This document shows positions 9,073 to 18,395 of a stretch of 64,000 nt of DNA, piece after piece. The translations under genes and the position numbers were made by a program. Numbering within the stretch: the first letter of the stretch is position 1; every line of letters starts with the position of its first letter. Source of the stretch: Paenibacillus sp. 19GGS1-52 (GTDB lineage: Bacteria > Bacillota > Bacilli > Paenibacillales > Paenibacillaceae); NCBI RefSeq assembly GCF_022369515.1, contig NZ_CP059724.1, positions 558,001-622,000 of the forward strand. The letters run 5' to 3'. The notes under the pieces were generated by a model. The model made no database searches. It saw only the letters and a list, made by a program, of their open reading frames with translations, and was not told the DNA's origin.

Positions 9073-10053
9073 TTATTCCTTAGGAAGGCGGTAGACTGCG
9101 AACGGTTCGCCGTGACGGAAAGGTTGGCTGGCTTCATCCAGCTTGTTCATGGTTTCAGTACTTAGAGTAAGCGAGCTGCTCTGCAAATTCTCCTTTAGCT
9201 GTTCTACGCGTGTAGCGCCAACAATAACAGTGGAAACAGCGGGCTGATTCATTAGCCAGGCTAAAGATAATGCTGTAGAGGAGGTACCCAGTATCTGGGC
9301 CATTCCGCTAACTCTGTCTCCAAGCTCTATTCGGTCAGCACTCAGGAATCTGTTGAAATTAGGGTCGGTATCGGCTCTGGACCCGGCAGGTGCTGTACCG
9401 TTAATCGAATATTTCCCTGTAAGAATCCCGCCAGCCAGCGGGAAGTAAGGGATCATACCTACTCCTTGATCAAAGCATAGTGGGATCAGCTCATTCTCTG
9501 GTGTACGATCAGCAAGGGAGTAGCTGCACTGAATGGAAATGAATCTGGCGAAATTCCGTGCTTCCGAAATTCCGAGTGCCTTCATCAACTCCCATGCGGC
9601 GTAATTGGAGGCACCGATATAGCGTACTTTCCCCGCAGAAACCATATCGTCGAGCGCGCGCAGTGTTTCTTCCAGCGGGGTATTGGGATCAAAGGTATGG
9701 ATCTGGTATAGATCGACATAGTCCGTCTTCAGACGACGAAGACTGTCCTCCAGTTCATGCAGTAGATGATGGCGGGAGGCGCCACTTCCGTTAGGACCAA
9801 CACTACGTACCAAGCCTGCTTTGGTGGTCAGAACCGTATGTTGCCGTTTGCCCATAAGGGCCAGACCTATAATCCGCTCCGATTCGGTACCTGCATAAAT
9901 ATTGGCGGTATCGATGAAGTTAATTCCGTGCTCCAGCGCCGCATGAATAATTCCGATTGAAGTCTCCTGATCCGCTCGTTTGCCAAAAGCATTCGTACCC
10001 AGACCTAAAGCAGAGACCTGCAGTCCACTATTTCCAAGCCGATGAAATTTCAT
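9073..10053 (-). CDS. Aldo/keto reductase
   Basis: The protein has 326 residues and is an NADPH-dependent aldo/keto reductase by fold signature. The catalytic tetrad is readable: Asp and Tyr in FIDTANIYAG, Lys in LTTKAG, His in LYQIHTFD. The cofactor region near the C terminus (VIVGATRVEQLKENL) is present. The substrate cannot be predicted. It lies 30 bp downstream of the LysR gene on the same strand and is probably co-transcribed with it. I chose the ATG at 10053 because AAGGAG is 8 nt upstream; a GTG three codons earlier overlaps the ribosome binding site. Confidence 0.9.
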   Translation of the reverse strand: MKFHRLGNSGLQVSALGLGTNAFGKRADQETSIGIIHAALEHGINFIDTANIYAGTESERIIGLALMGKRQHTVLTTKAGLVRSVGPNGSGASRHHLLHELEDSLRRLKTDYVDLYQIHTFDPNTPLEETLRALDDMVSAGKVRYIGASNYAAWELMKALGISEARNFARFISIQCSYSLADRTPENELIPLCFDQGVGMIPYFPLAGGILTGKYSINGTAPAGSRADTDPNFNRFLSADRIELGDRVSGMAQILGTSSTALSLAWLMNQPAVSTVIVGATRVEQLKENLQSSSLTLSTETMNKLDEASQPFRHGEPFAVYRLPKE

Positions 10054-10083
10054 AGTGTCCACTCCTTTTTTTAAAATAGGGTT

Positions 10084-10956
10084 CTACTTATTGGTGAACA
10101 GCTGCAATGCGGTCTCTATGAACAACTTAACAGCAATCGACGACTCGGCCAGTGAATTTACCGCGAGATGGATATCTCTATAGGCTTCAGGCTCCAGCTC
10201 CCGGACCACTACATTAGGGGGCAAGGATAACAATGACAGCTCAGACATCACACCAACAGCCAAGCCCTCCTGGATCATATTAAGCGCTGTAGCGTAATTA
10301 TTAACCACATATTTCACACTCAGAATGCTGCCGGCTCGGTTGAATAAATCCACAACTGGCGTTTCATAGCCTGCCCTGCAGAGCAGCATCGGTTCATTCG
10401 CCAAATCCTGTACACAGACGACAGAGTGGTGCTGCAAGGGGTGATCGTCTCTTATTACCGCATAAAGCTTCTCTTTATATAAGGGAACAGTTTCGAATTC
10501 CCCATGCGGGGGAATGATTAAGCCAATATCAATCATGCGGGATTCCAGCCATTCCTTGACCTCGGAGATGGAGCCTTCATGCAATTGGATCTCAATATGC
10601 GGATATCTCCCGGCAATCGCGCTGATAATTTTCGGGAAAAAATGAGCGGATGCTGCTGGAAACGCACCAATCCGGATCAGCCCCTGCTCAAGGCCTTTCT
10701 CCGCGCAGATCTCCTGATGAACCTTATCGAAGCCCATGAGAATTTCCCGAAAAACAATAAGGATGCGCTTGCCGATATCAGTCAGTATCAGGCCATTGCG
10801 ACGATCACGCAGCAGCAGCTTCACCTCAAGCTCGGATTCGAGGGAGAGAATAGCCCGACTGACTGCGGGCTGGGTCATATTCAATTCCTGGCCGGCTTTG
10901 GTGAAGCTGCCGCTCTCAGCAATTTTGACAAACAAGCGGATTTGATTGTTGTTCAT
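10084..10956 (-). CDS. LysR-family transcription regulator
   Basis: This LysR regulator has about 290 residues. The N-terminal winged helix-turn-helix reads QIRLFVKIAESGSFTKAGQ then TQPAVSRAI, and the effector domain covers about residues 90-285. The start is uncertain: the ATG at 10956 gives the standard LysR N terminus but has only a distant AAGGGG, while an ATG at 10992 adds 12 residues without a visible ribosome binding site. The divergent gene at 11053 encodes an EamA transporter, and the shared gap holds the palindrome CATTTGAAATG (11019-11029). Inference: this protein controls the exporter and the downstream reductase. Confidence 0.87.
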   Translation of the reverse strand: MNNNQIRLFVKIAESGSFTKAGQELNMTQPAVSRAILSLESELEVKLLLRDRRNGLILTDIGKRILIVFREILMGFDKVHQEICAEKGLEQGLIRIGAFPAASAHFFPKIISAIAGRYPHIEIQLHEGSISEVKEWLESRMIDIGLIIPPHGEFETVPLYKEKLYAVIRDDHPLQHHSVVCVQDLANEPMLLCRAGYETPVVDLFNRAGSILSVKYVVNNYATALNMIQEGLAVGVMSELSLLSLPPNVVVRELEPEAYRDIHLAVNSLAESSIAVKLFIETALQLFTNK

Positions 10957-11052
10957 ATCAGAAATGGTATGCCCCTTATGAATATAATTCATTTTATTTA
11001 TGAGTACATTTATTGTATCATTTGAAATGAATCATAGACAAGGAGTGAACAC

Positions 11053-11940
11053 ATGTCTCAGCGACAGAAATCCGTTATGCTTCTTATCTTCTTGGTAGTA
11101 GTATGGGGCATTAACTGGCCTCTTTCCAAAATTGCTCTGGACTACTCTCCGCCCTTGTTATTTGCAGGAATCCGTACGGTTATTGGCGGTCTCATTTTAA
11201 TCCTGATCGCACTGCCGAAGCTACAAGCGCTTCGCTTGAAGGAGCTTTGGCCGATTTATCTTACCTCAGCAGTATTAAGTATTGTTTTCTATTATGGTTT
11301 TCAGACTATTGGTTTGCAATATGTGCCTGCAGGGCTGTTCTCGTCGATCGTATTTCTGCAGCCTGTGCTGCTTGGTATCTTCTCTTGGCTCTGGCTGGGG
11401 GAAAGTATGTACGGGCTCAAAATGACCGGTCTGCTGCTAGGTTTCCTCGGGGTAGCCTCACTCAGTATCGGAGGCATTACCGGCAGCATCTCACTCTCCG
11501 GGATTATACTAGCTCTGGCTAGTGCCTTGAGTTGGGCTTTAGGTACGATCTATCTGAAAAAGAACGCAGCAAGAGTGGATATGTTATGGATGACAGCGAT
11601 GCAGATTACAATCGGTGGGGTAATCCTGCTAATCTTCGGCTCGGCTACAGAGCAATGGACGGATATTACCTGGAATTCTTCATTTGTATTAAACACGCTG
11701 TTTATTGCCATTTTCGTTATTGCTTTGGGTTGGCTGGTTTACTTTAAACTGATTAATGAAGGGGAAGCCGGTAAGGTAGGCTCGTTCACTTTTTTGATCC
11801 CATTGATTTCCATAGGTGCAAGCGTAGTATTATTAAATGAACAGATCACCTGGAATCTTGTGCTTGGCCTACTGCTGATAGTCAGCAGTATTATTATGGT
11901 AAATGTGAGAATAGGACGGACTGCCAAGCAGTCTGTATAA
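11053..11940 (+). CDS. EamA/DMT-family transporter
   Basis: The protein has 295 residues with ten predicted membrane helices as two EamA repeats (about 8-140 and 150-285). The start MSQRQKSVMLL follows AAGGAG. EamA proteins move amino acids, metabolites or drugs, usually outward, and the cargo here is unknown. It is divergent from the LysR gene, the classic arrangement of an exporter under LysR control. Repeat copy 2 begins 11 bp after its stop. Confidence 0.88.
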   Translation: MSQRQKSVMLLIFLVVVWGINWPLSKIALDYSPPLLFAGIRTVIGGLILILIALPKLQALRLKELWPIYLTSAVLSIVFYYGFQTIGLQYVPAGLFSSIVFLQPVLLGIFSWLWLGESMYGLKMTGLLLGFLGVASLSIGGITGSISLSGIILALASALSWALGTIYLKKNAARVDMLWMTAMQITIGGVILLIFGSATEQWTDITWNSSFVLNTLFIAIFVIALGWLVYFKLINEGEAGKVGSFTFLIPLISIGASVVLLNEQITWNLVLGLLLIVSSIIMVNVRIGRTAKQSV

Positions 11941-11950
11941 GTTGAACTAA

Positions 11951-12008
11951 AAACATTCACCGCAGTTGCGATTAAAGCCGATTTAGGAGAATCTTAAGTT
12001 TATATAGT
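11951..12008 (+). repeat. Dispersed repeat, copy 2
   Basis: This is the second copy of the 60-bp element at 9010-9072, again starting AAACATTCACCGCAGTT, in direct orientation. It sits between the EamA stop and the ribosome binding site of the next gene. Confidence 0.85.
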
Positions 12009-12029
12009 TATTAAAAAGGGGGAGCTTCC

Positions 12030-12632
12030 ATGTTTATTCGCACGGACGAGCAAACAGTACATGACAACTACAAGCTGCTAATCGGCAGCATTGTGCCAAG
12101 ACCGATAGCTTTTGTAACTTCACTAAATGAAGAGGGGGTGGTCAATGCCGCTCCGTTCAGTTTTTTTAATATAGTGAATGATGATCCAGCGATGGTTATG
12201 TTCTCTTGTGTGCGGAAGCCAAATGGAGAAATGAAGGATACTGCCCGGAATATTATGGCCAGCAAGGAGTTTATTGTCCATATCGTGGACGAGGATAATG
12301 TCGCCGCTATTAACCATACCTCCATTAATGCGCCTAGCGGAATTAGTGAAATTGAACTTGCCGGACTAACTACAACTCCCGGAGAAGCGGTAAAGGTTCC
12401 GCGGGTTCTGGAATGCAAAATAGCCATGGAGTGCCGCTTGGCACAGCACGTGGAATTAGGTCACTGCGATATGATTATTGGTGAGGTCATTGGCTTCTAT
12501 ATTGATGAGGAGCTATATGAGAATGGCCGCATCGATATTGGCAAGCTGAAGCCGGTAAGTCGTCTGGCGGGTGCTTCCTATGCTGCGATTGGACGAATCT
12601 TTGATATGGACAGACCGCAGTTCAAAGCTTGA
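12030..12632 (+). CDS. Flavin reductase-like (FMN split-barrel) protein
   Basis: The 200 residues match the flavin-reductase-like/flavoredoxin family, with a typical start (NYKLLIGSIVPRPIAFVTS) and FMN-contact region (NAAPFSFFNIV). Members bind FMN and reduce flavins or serve as small oxidoreductases; no partner oxygenase is adjacent. The start follows AAAGGGGGAG. It ends just before a strong terminator. Confidence 0.88.
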   Translation: MFIRTDEQTVHDNYKLLIGSIVPRPIAFVTSLNEEGVVNAAPFSFFNIVNDDPAMVMFSCVRKPNGEMKDTARNIMASKEFIVHIVDEDNVAAINHTSINAPSGISEIELAGLTTTPGEAVKVPRVLECKIAMECRLAQHVELGHCDMIIGEVIGFYIDEELYENGRIDIGKLKPVSRLAGASYAAIGRIFDMDRPQFKA

Positions 12633-12682
12633 AGGAGTCGGACGCTTGATGGTGAAGGCCAATAACTATTTATTGGCAAGAT

Positions 12683-12720
12683 AAAAGACGCTCCCAAGCT
12701 ATAGATTGGGAGCGTCTTTT
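12683..12720. terminator. Bidirectional terminator
   Basis: A perfect 14-bp stem (12683-12696 with 12707-12720) has A and T runs on its two sides. It lies between the convergent genes ending at 12632 and 12768. Confidence 0.88.
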
Positions 12721-12767
12721 GGTTGAAATATAAGAATTTATAAGTTTCACACGATAAAGTCTTCTTC

Positions 12768-13901
12768 TTACTTCTCTGAGAATCGGGTGCGCCGAGCGAA
12801 CCCCTTTCTTCTTGTGAAACGTAAGGTGCGTGCGGCTTCAGCCTTAGCTTTTGCTTGCTGCGGTGCGGCCGAAAGTGCAGCGAAATCAGCCTGTTCAACC
12901 TCTTCAAGCACGCGGTTCAAGTGAGAGAAGACGGCGCCCAGGTCGCGGATGACACTCAGCGAGCATTGTCCTTGCAGCTCTGAGAAGCAGGCCAGCTGCA
13001 GGTCACGGGCACGGTGCAGACATTCTGGCAGGGAACGTTGGCATTCAGCGTCAGACAAGGTTTTGGTACCGAAAAGGGCAATACAATCAGCGGTAGCCTC
13101 TACGACCTCAGCCATCCAATCCGTAGCGGCATAACGCGCCGGCAGAAGCTGAAGCTCTGTGGCGATTTCCTTGACATAGGAATGGATCACCTTTAGATGT
13201 GTCGTGGCATGTGTCAAGCGGTGTAGCTCACCACGATACTGGTAATGGGACACGGTATAATGCATTTCTTTCTGTTGTTGGCCGCTGCGCGCCAGTCGTT
13301 CTCCCGAGCGTTCCAAGATTGCGGAAGCCTGAGCGAACCCACGTCCGCCAGGCACCAAGCCGCTTAAAGCATCGGCCAGCAGCAGACTTCCTTCGAATGC
13401 CAGTCCTTTGATCTTGACGAATCCTTTAGGAGGTACAATAATCATATTAATAATGAGGGCAATTGCTACACCGATTAAGGTCTCAGCCACTCTCCACAGT
13501 ACATAATTATCTTGATAAAAGGTAAGAGCCAGCACAGAAGTCACACCAATCTGCGAGACAGCTTGCATATTTAGACGGCAAGCTGTGGCGATCCCGATTC
13601 CGATCAGCAGGATCAGCAGAATGGATAGCCCCCCTACATGGAGAAACTGGCCCACGACCAGGCTGACGGTACCGCCGAGAATGATGCCAAGCAGTCGGTA
13701 AACCCCTTTTTCCAGTGAAGCTTTAACGCTCCCTTGGGTGATGAGAATGGCCGCAAGGGGTGCGAAGTATAAAAAGCGGTCGCCATAAAGGCTGTGTACC
13801 GCCACCCATGAGAGAGAGGCAGCTAGTGTAACCCGTATCATATAAAGTGAGAATCCATATTTTTCAAGGCGGTCTTGTAACCCCTCGTTCATAACTTTCA
13901 T
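12768..13901 (-). CDS. Aromatic-acid-exporter-like (ArAE/FUSC-type) membrane protein
   Basis: The protein has 377 residues. The N-terminal 150 residues hold about five to six membrane helices in the arrangement of the Firmicute ArAE/FUSC family (APLAAILITQGSVKASLEKG, RLLGIILGG). The C-terminal half is a soluble helical domain ending in a very basic tail (TLRFTRRKGFARRTRF). Family members export aromatic acids or are uncharacterised. The start may be the ATG at 13892, which has a better-spaced AAGAAG, rather than the one at 13901. Confidence 0.8.
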   Translation of the reverse strand: MKVMNEGLQDRLEKYGFSLYMIRVTLAASLSWVAVHSLYGDRFLYFAPLAAILITQGSVKASLEKGVYRLLGIILGGTVSLVVGQFLHVGGLSILLILLIGIGIATACRLNMQAVSQIGVTSVLALTFYQDNYVLWRVAETLIGVAIALIINMIIVPPKGFVKIKGLAFEGSLLLADALSGLVPGGRGFAQASAILERSGERLARSGQQQKEMHYTVSHYQYRGELHRLTHATTHLKVIHSYVKEIATELQLLPARYAATDWMAEVVEATADCIALFGTKTLSDAECQRSLPECLHRARDLQLACFSELQGQCSLSVIRDLGAVFSHLNRVLEEVEQADFAALSAAPQQAKAKAEAARTLRFTRRKGFARRTRFSEK

Positions 13902-14195
13902 CTTCTTTCACAAAAATAAGAAAACACCATCTACTTTCATTCATTTTCATTATAGCACTGCAAATCATGTTGTAAGGACTGAAGTTTTTACGAAGTTGTT
14001 AAGTTTCCGGGTTCATTTTAACAATGTAAACTATGGCATAAAAGGGTCTCATCCTATATGCTATAAGTATTGAAGTGTGTCGAATGAAGGAAGCAATTGT
14101 CGCTTATCAGCGCTCTGTATGCTCTTGTTCGATTGTTCCCCGCTAGAAACGGGTAAAATAGTTAGTACTACATAAGGTAAGGGAGGTCGTTAGCT

Positions 14196-15311
14196 ATAAC
14201 TACCCTGGAAGGCACTATTATTTCATTTGACGAAGTTATCAAGCAATATGACGATGAAGAGGCCGTATTAAAAGGAGTCAGTTTCGAGATTGAGCGTGGA
14301 AAATTTTATACGCTGCTAGGCCCATCCGGCTGCGGAAAAACGACTATACTGCGTCTGATCGCTGGATTCGCCGAGCCGACTGCCGGCTCTATTTATCTAA
14401 ACGGTAAAGTCATTAACCACATTCCCGCCAACGAGCGGCAGGTCAATACGGTGTTTCAGGATTATGCGTTGTTTCCGCATCTGAACGTATTCGAGAATGT
14501 GGCTTTCGGCCTGCGCATTAAGAAACTTAAGAAGGATGTTATCACGCAAAAGGTGCAGGAAGCGCTGCGCTTTGTTAACCTTGTCGGTTACGAGCAGCGT
14601 GGTGTAAGCGAAATGTCCGGTGGACAGCGGCAGCGCGTCGCGATTGCCCGGGCTATCGTCAACGAGCCGCAGGTGCTGCTGCTCGATGAGCCTTTGTCTG
14701 CGCTTGATCTGAAGCTGCGCACGGAGATGCAGTATATTTTGCGGGAAATGCAGCAGCGTCTGGGAATTACGTTTATCTTCGTAACTCATGATCAGGAAGA
14801 GGCTTTGGCTATGTCGGACTGGATCTTTGTCATGAATGAAGGCCGGATTGAGCAAAGCGGTACACCAAACGATATTTATGATGAGCCCATTAACCGGTTC
14901 GTAGCGGATTTCATTGGGGAGTCCAACATTGTACCAGGCGTAATGATTGAAGATTATGTGGTAGAGTGGGGCGGCCACCGTTTTGAATGCGTCGATGCCG
15001 GACTTAAAGCTAATGAAGCGGTGGAGGTTGTGATCCGGCCGGAGGATTTGGAGATTGCCACACTTGAGCAGGGCAAACTGAAGGTGCGTGTGGATTCCCA
15101 GTTGTTCCGGGGCGTGCATTACGAGATCTGCTGCTATGATGAATCCGGGCATGAATGGCTGGTTCATTCCACACGGAAAGCAACGGTAGGCAGTGAAATT
15201 GGTCTCTATTTTGATCCGGAAGCCATTCATGTCATGCGTTTTGGCGAAACGGAGGAAGAGTTCGACAGACGTCTGGAAGCTTACGGCGAGGTGGAGAGTC
15301 ATGAAGAATAA
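14196..15311 (+). CDS. potA: Spermidine/putrescine ABC transporter ATPase, with a non-canonical start codon
   Basis: The ABC ATPase has about 371 residues: Walker [11 protein letters not shown]-loop FQDYALFPH, signature MSGGQRQRV, Walker [14 protein letters not shown]-loop VTHDQ, and a C-terminal TOBE-like domain. The frame opens after a TAA at 14178-14180 and contains no ATG, GTG or TTG until 14451, which lies beyond Walker A. A good ribosome binding site (GGGAGGT, 14181-14187) points to ATA at 14196 with 8-nt spacing; CTG at 14205 is the alternative. One base change (ATA for ATG) would give the expected N terminus MTTLEGT. It is first of four overlapping pot genes. Confidence 0.9.
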   Translation: MTTLEGTIISFDEVIKQYDDEEAVLKGVSFEIERGKFYTLLGPSGCGKTTILRLIAGFAEPTAGSIYLNGKVINHIPANERQVNTVFQDYALFPHLNVFENVAFGLRIKKLKKDVITQKVQEALRFVNLVGYEQRGVSEMSGGQRQRVAIARAIVNEPQVLLLDEPLSALDLKLRTEMQYILREMQQRLGITFIFVTHDQEEALAMSDWIFVMNEGRIEQSGTPNDIYDEPINRFVADFIGESNIVPGVMIEDYVVEWGGHRFECVDAGLKANEAVEVVIRPEDLEIATLEQGKLKVRVDSQLFRGVHYEICCYDESGHEWLVHSTRKATVGSEIGLYFDPEAIHVMRFGETEEEFDRRLEAYGEVESHEE

Positions 15312-16107
15312 GGGCCGGTCGTATTATCTCATCCCTTATTATTTATGGATCGCCTTGTTTGTAATTGCGCCGGTGCTGCTCATTATCTATTATTCTCTAT
15401 TTGATCTGGATGGGCATCTTACCATAGACAATTACGTAAACTTCTTCACACCCGTCTATCTCAAAATGACGCTTAACTCGTTTTGGTATGCGTTTCTGAT
15501 CACGGCGTTCTCCTTGCTGATCGCTTATCCGGCAGCTTATTTGCTAACAAGAACCAAGCACAAGCAGCTATGGCTGCTGCTGATTATTTTGCCTACATGG
15601 ATTAATCTGCTGCTGAAGACATATGCATTCATTGGGATCTTCGGCAAATTCGGACCGGTTAATAATTTTTTTGACCTGCTCGGGCTTGGGGAACAACAGA
15701 TTCTGTTCACGGGCTTCAGCTTTGTATTTGTATCGGTCTATATCTTTATCCCATTCATGATTCTGCCGATTTATAGCGCACTCGAAGAACTTAATTTGTC
15801 GTTGCTCGATGCCGCGCGCGATCTGGGCGCTTCCGGTTGGACAACGTTTCGGCGAGTGATTGTGCCCCTGACGATCTCGGGGGTGCGTTCGGGGTGTATG
15901 GCGGTATTCATACCGGCACTTTCTCTGTTTATGATCACCCGCCTCATCGCGGGCAGCCAGGTAATTACGCTTGGCACCGCCATTGAGCAACACTTTCTGG
16001 TCACACAGGATTGGGGCATGGGCTCCACGGTTGCGGTATTCCTGATTGCCATTATGGCGTTGTTCATGATTGTTACTGGCGGCTCGCGGAAAGGGGTGCA
16101 GAAATGA
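15301..16107 (+). CDS. potB: Spermidine/putrescine ABC transporter permease
   Basis: The 268-residue inner membrane permease has six helices and the EAA loop ([21 protein letters not shown]). It begins [11 protein letters not shown] at 15301, 11 bases before the end of potA, with GAGGTGGAG upstream, so translation is probably coupled. It pairs with PotC. Confidence 0.95.
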   Translation: MKNKGRSYYLIPYYLWIALFVIAPVLLIIYYSLFDLDGHLTIDNYVNFFTPVYLKMTLNSFWYAFLITAFSLLIAYPAAYLLTRTKHKQLWLLLIILPTWINLLLKTYAFIGIFGKFGPVNNFFDLLGLGEQQILFTGFSFVFVSVYIFIPFMILPIYSALEELNLSLLDAARDLGASGWTTFRRVIVPLTISGVRSGCMAVFIPALSLFMITRLIAGSQVITLGTAIEQHFLVTQDWGMGSTVAVFLIAIMALFMIVTGGSRKGVQK

Positions 16108-16925
16108 GAAATAAAAATGGATTCTCCAATCTGTATCTGGTTCTGGTATTTGCCGTTCTCTATGCGCCTATCTTCTATTTAATGTACTATTCGTTCAACA
16201 GCGGTGGGACCATGCATGAATTCGAAGGCTTTACACTGGATTATTATCGTGAGGTGATTCAGGATACGCGGCTGATTATTATCGTAATAAATACGCTAGT
16301 GATCGCACTGTTGTCTTCTGCTATAGCAACCTTGATTGCCATTGTCGGAGCGCTGGCCATTCAACGTACCCGTAGCCGACGGGCCAAAAATAGTCTGCTG
16401 TCGCTAAACAACGTGTTAATCGTCAGTCCGGATGTCATTATTGGGGCATCCTTCCTGATTCTGTTCACTATTGTCGGCATCAAGCTTGGATTCGTATCTG
16501 TACTGCTCTCGCATGTGGCATTTAGCGTGCCGATTGCAGTACTGATGATTCTGCCGCATTTGCAGGATATGAGTCCAACATTAACCGACGCTGCACATGA
16601 TCTTGGGGCCAGTCGTCGCGATGTGTTGACCAAAGTCATCCTGCCGATTATTAAGCCAGGGATATTTAGTGGGTTCTTTATGGCACTAACCTATTCACTG
16701 GACGACTTTGCGGTTACGTTCTTCGTGACAGGCAACGGCTATTCGACCTTGTCGGTGGAGATTTATTCCCGAGCGCGGCAAGGGGTTTCCTTATCAATCA
16801 ACGCACTCTCGACGATGATCTTTCTGTTTACGATTCTGCTGGTTGTCGGTTATTACTTTCTGACACGTCGGAAACATCGCCCCCGCATCGCAGAGCCTGT
16901 CGCTGAATTGGGGGTGCCAAGATGA
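16104..16925 (+). CDS. potC: Spermidine/putrescine ABC transporter permease
   Basis: The 273-residue permease has its EAA loop at TDAAHDLGASRRDVLTKVILP. The ATG at 16104 overlaps the potB stop (ATGA) and follows AAAGGGG. It forms the membrane channel with PotB. Confidence 0.95.
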   Translation: MRNKNGFSNLYLVLVFAVLYAPIFYLMYYSFNSGGTMHEFEGFTLDYYREVIQDTRLIIIVINTLVIALLSSAIATLIAIVGALAIQRTRSRRAKNSLLSLNNVLIVSPDVIIGASFLILFTIVGIKLGFVSVLLSHVAFSVPIAVLMILPHLQDMSPTLTDAAHDLGASRRDVLTKVILPIIKPGIFSGFFMALTYSLDDFAVTFFVTGNGYSTLSVEIYSRARQGVSLSINALSTMIFLFTILLVVGYYFLTRRKHRPRIAEPVAELGVPR

Positions 16926-17992
16926 AACAACTGGTAAATACTTTTCTGGCGATCTTAGTCGTGGCCTTTGCCTTGATGTATCTGGGGTCATGGATGAACT
17001 CCAATGAGGGTTATTCGGGAAGCAATACACTGACTATCTATAATTGGGGCGATTATATCGAGCCTGAGCTACTGAAGGAATTCGAGGCAGAGACCGGCAT
17101 CACGGTCATCTACCAGACCTTTGATTCCAATGAAGCGATGCTGACCAAAGTAGAGCAGGGTGGAACGACATTTGATGTCGTCATCCCTTCCGACTATGCT
17201 ATCGCCAAGATGAGAGAAGAGAAGCTCTTGCTGCCGCTGGACCATAGCAAGCTTCCAAATCTGGTCAATATAGATCCACGGTTCATGGACCTTTCGTTCG
17301 ATCCCGGTAACGAGTATTCGGTACCTTATTTCTGGGGAACGGTAGGTATTATCTATAACCCTGAAATGACCAAGGGGATGAACTTCGACAGCTGGGATTC
17401 TCTATGGGACAGCAGGCTGAAGAATAATATCCTGCTGGTTGATGGCGCGCGTGAGGTGATGGGCATGGCACTGAACAGCCTGCATTATTCAGTGAATGAC
17501 CAGAATGAAGCTCATCTGCAGGCAGCACTTACCAAGCTGAATAAGCTGTCTCCTAACGTGAAGGCAATCGTCGGCGATGAGATCAAAATGCTGCTGGCTA
17601 ACGAAGAAGCCGCTGTAGGTATTGTCTGGTCGGGTGATGCCGCCGAAATCATGGATGAGAATGACAAGCTGGATTATATCGTGCCCCAGGAAGGCTCGAA
17701 CAAGTGGTTCGACAATATGGTCATTCCACGCACGGCAGCTAATGTAGATGGGGCGCATCAGTTCATTAACTTTATGCTCCGTCCGGACGTAGCCGCGAAA
17801 AATGCCGAATATGTCGGTTATTCTACGCCTAACGTCCCTGCGCTGAAACTGCTGCCAGCAGAGGTCTCCGAGGACACACGCTTCTATCCGCCTGCTACGC
17901 TTACAGATCGGCTTGAAGTTTACGACAATCTCGGGAAACGGATGCTTGCCCATTACAATGAGCTGTTCCTAAAGTTCAAGATGAATAAATAA
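16922..17992 (+). CDS. potD: Polyamine-binding protein, N-terminally anchored
   Basis: The 356-residue extracytoplasmic solute-binding protein of the PotD/PotF family has the hallmark TIYNWGDYIEPELL near residue 38 and the ligand-pocket segments SVPYFWGTVGI and VIPRTAANVDGAHQFINF. It overlaps potC by ATGA. The N terminus is a single hydrophobic helix (about residues 5-24) with no Cys, so no lipobox is present. Inference: it is held by an uncleaved signal anchor rather than as a lipoprotein. Confidence 0.94.
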   Translation: MKQLVNTFLAILVVAFALMYLGSWMNSNEGYSGSNTLTIYNWGDYIEPELLKEFEAETGITVIYQTFDSNEAMLTKVEQGGTTFDVVIPSDYAIAKMREEKLLLPLDHSKLPNLVNIDPRFMDLSFDPGNEYSVPYFWGTVGIIYNPEMTKGMNFDSWDSLWDSRLKNNILLVDGAREVMGMALNSLHYSVNDQNEAHLQAALTKLNKLSPNVKAIVGDEIKMLLANEEAAVGIVWSGDAAEIMDENDKLDYIVPQEGSNKWFDNMVIPRTAANVDGAHQFINFMLRPDVAAKNAEYVGYSTPNVPALKLLPAEVSEDTRFYPPATLTDRLEVYDNLGKRMLAHYNELFLKFKMNK

Positions 17993-18006
17993 TGAGTGTC
18001 TGAGTC

Positions 18007-18050
18007 AAAAAGCGTCTAATTTGCGGGCTTCCGCAGTTGGGCGCTTTTGT
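18007..18050 (+). terminator. Terminator of potABCD
   Basis: AAAAAGCG at 18007-18014 pairs with CGCTTTT at 18042-18048, and the stem extends inward through G-U pairs. Confidence 0.7.
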
Positions 18051-18395
18051 TCTGTTCTGCTATTCACCCTGCCACACTATCATCTCAATTCCCGAATACT
18101 GGCGCGTCGGACATCGAGCACCGCGAATACTGTGAACGCATCGAACGCCGACGCCGGACCCCGAACGCCGAACGCCGTCAGATTCGCTTTGCTGGGATTA
18201 TTGACTTTGAATTTAACATGAATTTCTGCTGTTAATTGTGTTGGTTTGGGCTGAGTGACAGGATTAACAGCATTTTGTGCCTCTAAATCGACGTTAAACA
18301 GAGTAATCAGCTATTATGGGTAGAATTAGCGGCATTAAATGCCTGTATATGCTCGAAAATCGTGGAAACGAGCGAAATAGAGGCACTAATTGATG
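18051..18395. other. Intergenic region, no gene
   Basis: About 345 bp without a convincing reading frame. It holds a GC-rich patch with repeated GAACGCCG units (18130-18180) and then an AT-rich part with short palindromic pieces such as GCGGCATTAAATGCC. It resembles intergenic repeat debris. Confidence 0.5.

Noticed and set aside
10579..11025. Plus-strand open frame over the LysR gene
   Set aside because: It is a shadow of LysR and shows no ribosome binding site or motif.
15193..15300. Upstream extension of potB
   Set aside because: It would overlap potA by over 100 bp with no membrane-protein signature. The ATG at 15301 has a ribosome binding site.
14397..15302. Long open frame antisense to potA
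   Set aside because: It is the shadow of the well-supported ABC ATPase on the other strand.
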